From an uncultured Granulosicoccus sp. (GTDB taxonomy: Bacteria; Pseudomonadota; Gammaproteobacteria; Granulosicoccales; Granulosicoccaceae): a DNA stretch of 64,000 nt. Location: NCBI GenBank assembly GCA_947499955.1, contig CANMQI010000018.1:52232-116231 (forward strand). The letters run 5' to 3'. The notes under the pieces are model-generated. The model saw nothing but the letters and a program-made list of their open reading frames with translations, did not search any database and had not been told where the DNA came from. Each line of letters starts with the position of its first letter. Within the stretch, counting starts at the first letter, position 1. Shown one piece after another: positions 63,864 to 64,000 of the stretch. The position numbers were made by a program, and so were the translations under genes.

Positions 63864-64000
63864 TCGCTTCCTCGCAGCAGCGCAGAGACAGCCCCTCGGG
63901 TTGAATCGGTTGAAGTGAGTCATGGCAGGAAATTGATGGTAAATAATTTCCCTGTTTTGAAAAAGTCGCGTTAAGATAGGCGGCTCGGCTGAACGGGGTT

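Larger units (their letters stand above)
63412..64000. other. 589-base terminal region without a visible gene
   Basis: The region holds the 13-bp repeat array (63468-63610) and then an AT-rich stretch with a good promoter candidate facing the right edge (63836-63863). No coding sequence is supported; open frames through the repeats are artefacts of the repeat. Confidence 0.6.

Overview
The window is chromosomal DNA from a free-living, aerobic gammaproteobacterium, fairly GC-rich. The housekeeping gene orders resemble those of Pseudomonas and its relatives: rnfABCDG-metG/mrp-dcd, murJ-ribF-ileS-lspA-ispH divergent from rpsT, proB-obgE-rpmA-rplU near ispB, hemW-rdgB-rph/yicC. Rnf, HPPD, rhombosortase-type sorting and several ABC importers would suit a marine, nutrient-scavenging lineage. 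I cannot fix the genus from sequence alone. I see no rRNA, tRNA, prophage, insertion sequence, integron or CRISPR array.

Layout. 1-4.5 kb: Rnf ion-translocating electron-transport operon, leaving the left edge inside rnfG. 4.6-9.2 kb: metG, divergent mrp-dcd, then rppH. 9.3-10.3 kb: hemJ with a TlpA-like lipoprotein. 10.5-16.2 kb: envelope and stress island (small barrel, Ig-like surface lipoprotein, HDOD regulator, then the small proteins DUF1328, CsbD-like and BON-like). 16.2-22.9 kb: catabolic block (uronate isomerase, HPPD, pentapeptide protein, a CUT1-type importer without its ATPase). 23-37.5 kb: essential-gene core (ispH, lspA, ileS, ribF, murJ, rpsT, proB, obgE, rpmA, rplU, ispB), interrupted by a taurine/nitrate-type ABC cassette between rplU and ispB. 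37.6-42.6 kb: secreted metalloprotease with a GlyGly-CTERM-like tail, rluE, a 5'-3' exonuclease, a secreted nuclease, rpmE and a DUF4124 protein. 42.7-47.9 kb: hemW, rdgB, rph, yicC and two envelope proteins. 47.9-52.8 kb: two-component system divergent from a DegP-type protease. 53-57.4 kb: VOC-cupin fusion, COG3014 lipoprotein plus LpoB, two small membrane proteins. 57.4-62 kb: complete BMP-type (nucleoside-like) ABC importer with a structured upstream region. 62.4-64 kb: ChaC-like protein, a lipoprotein, a 13-bp minisatellite and a strong-looking promoter facing out of the window.

Most operons are tightly packed, with ATGA, GTGA or TGATG overlaps. The most unusual signals are non-coding or contextual: a terminator-like hairpin for rpmE inside the signal-peptide codons of the next gene, three minisatellites of 7, 9 and 13 bp, long perfect inverted repeats in front of two ABC importers, and the ABC cassette splitting the rplU/ispB neighbourhood. 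No single locus is a clear new multi-gene system. The items under findings are leads, not demonstrated systems.
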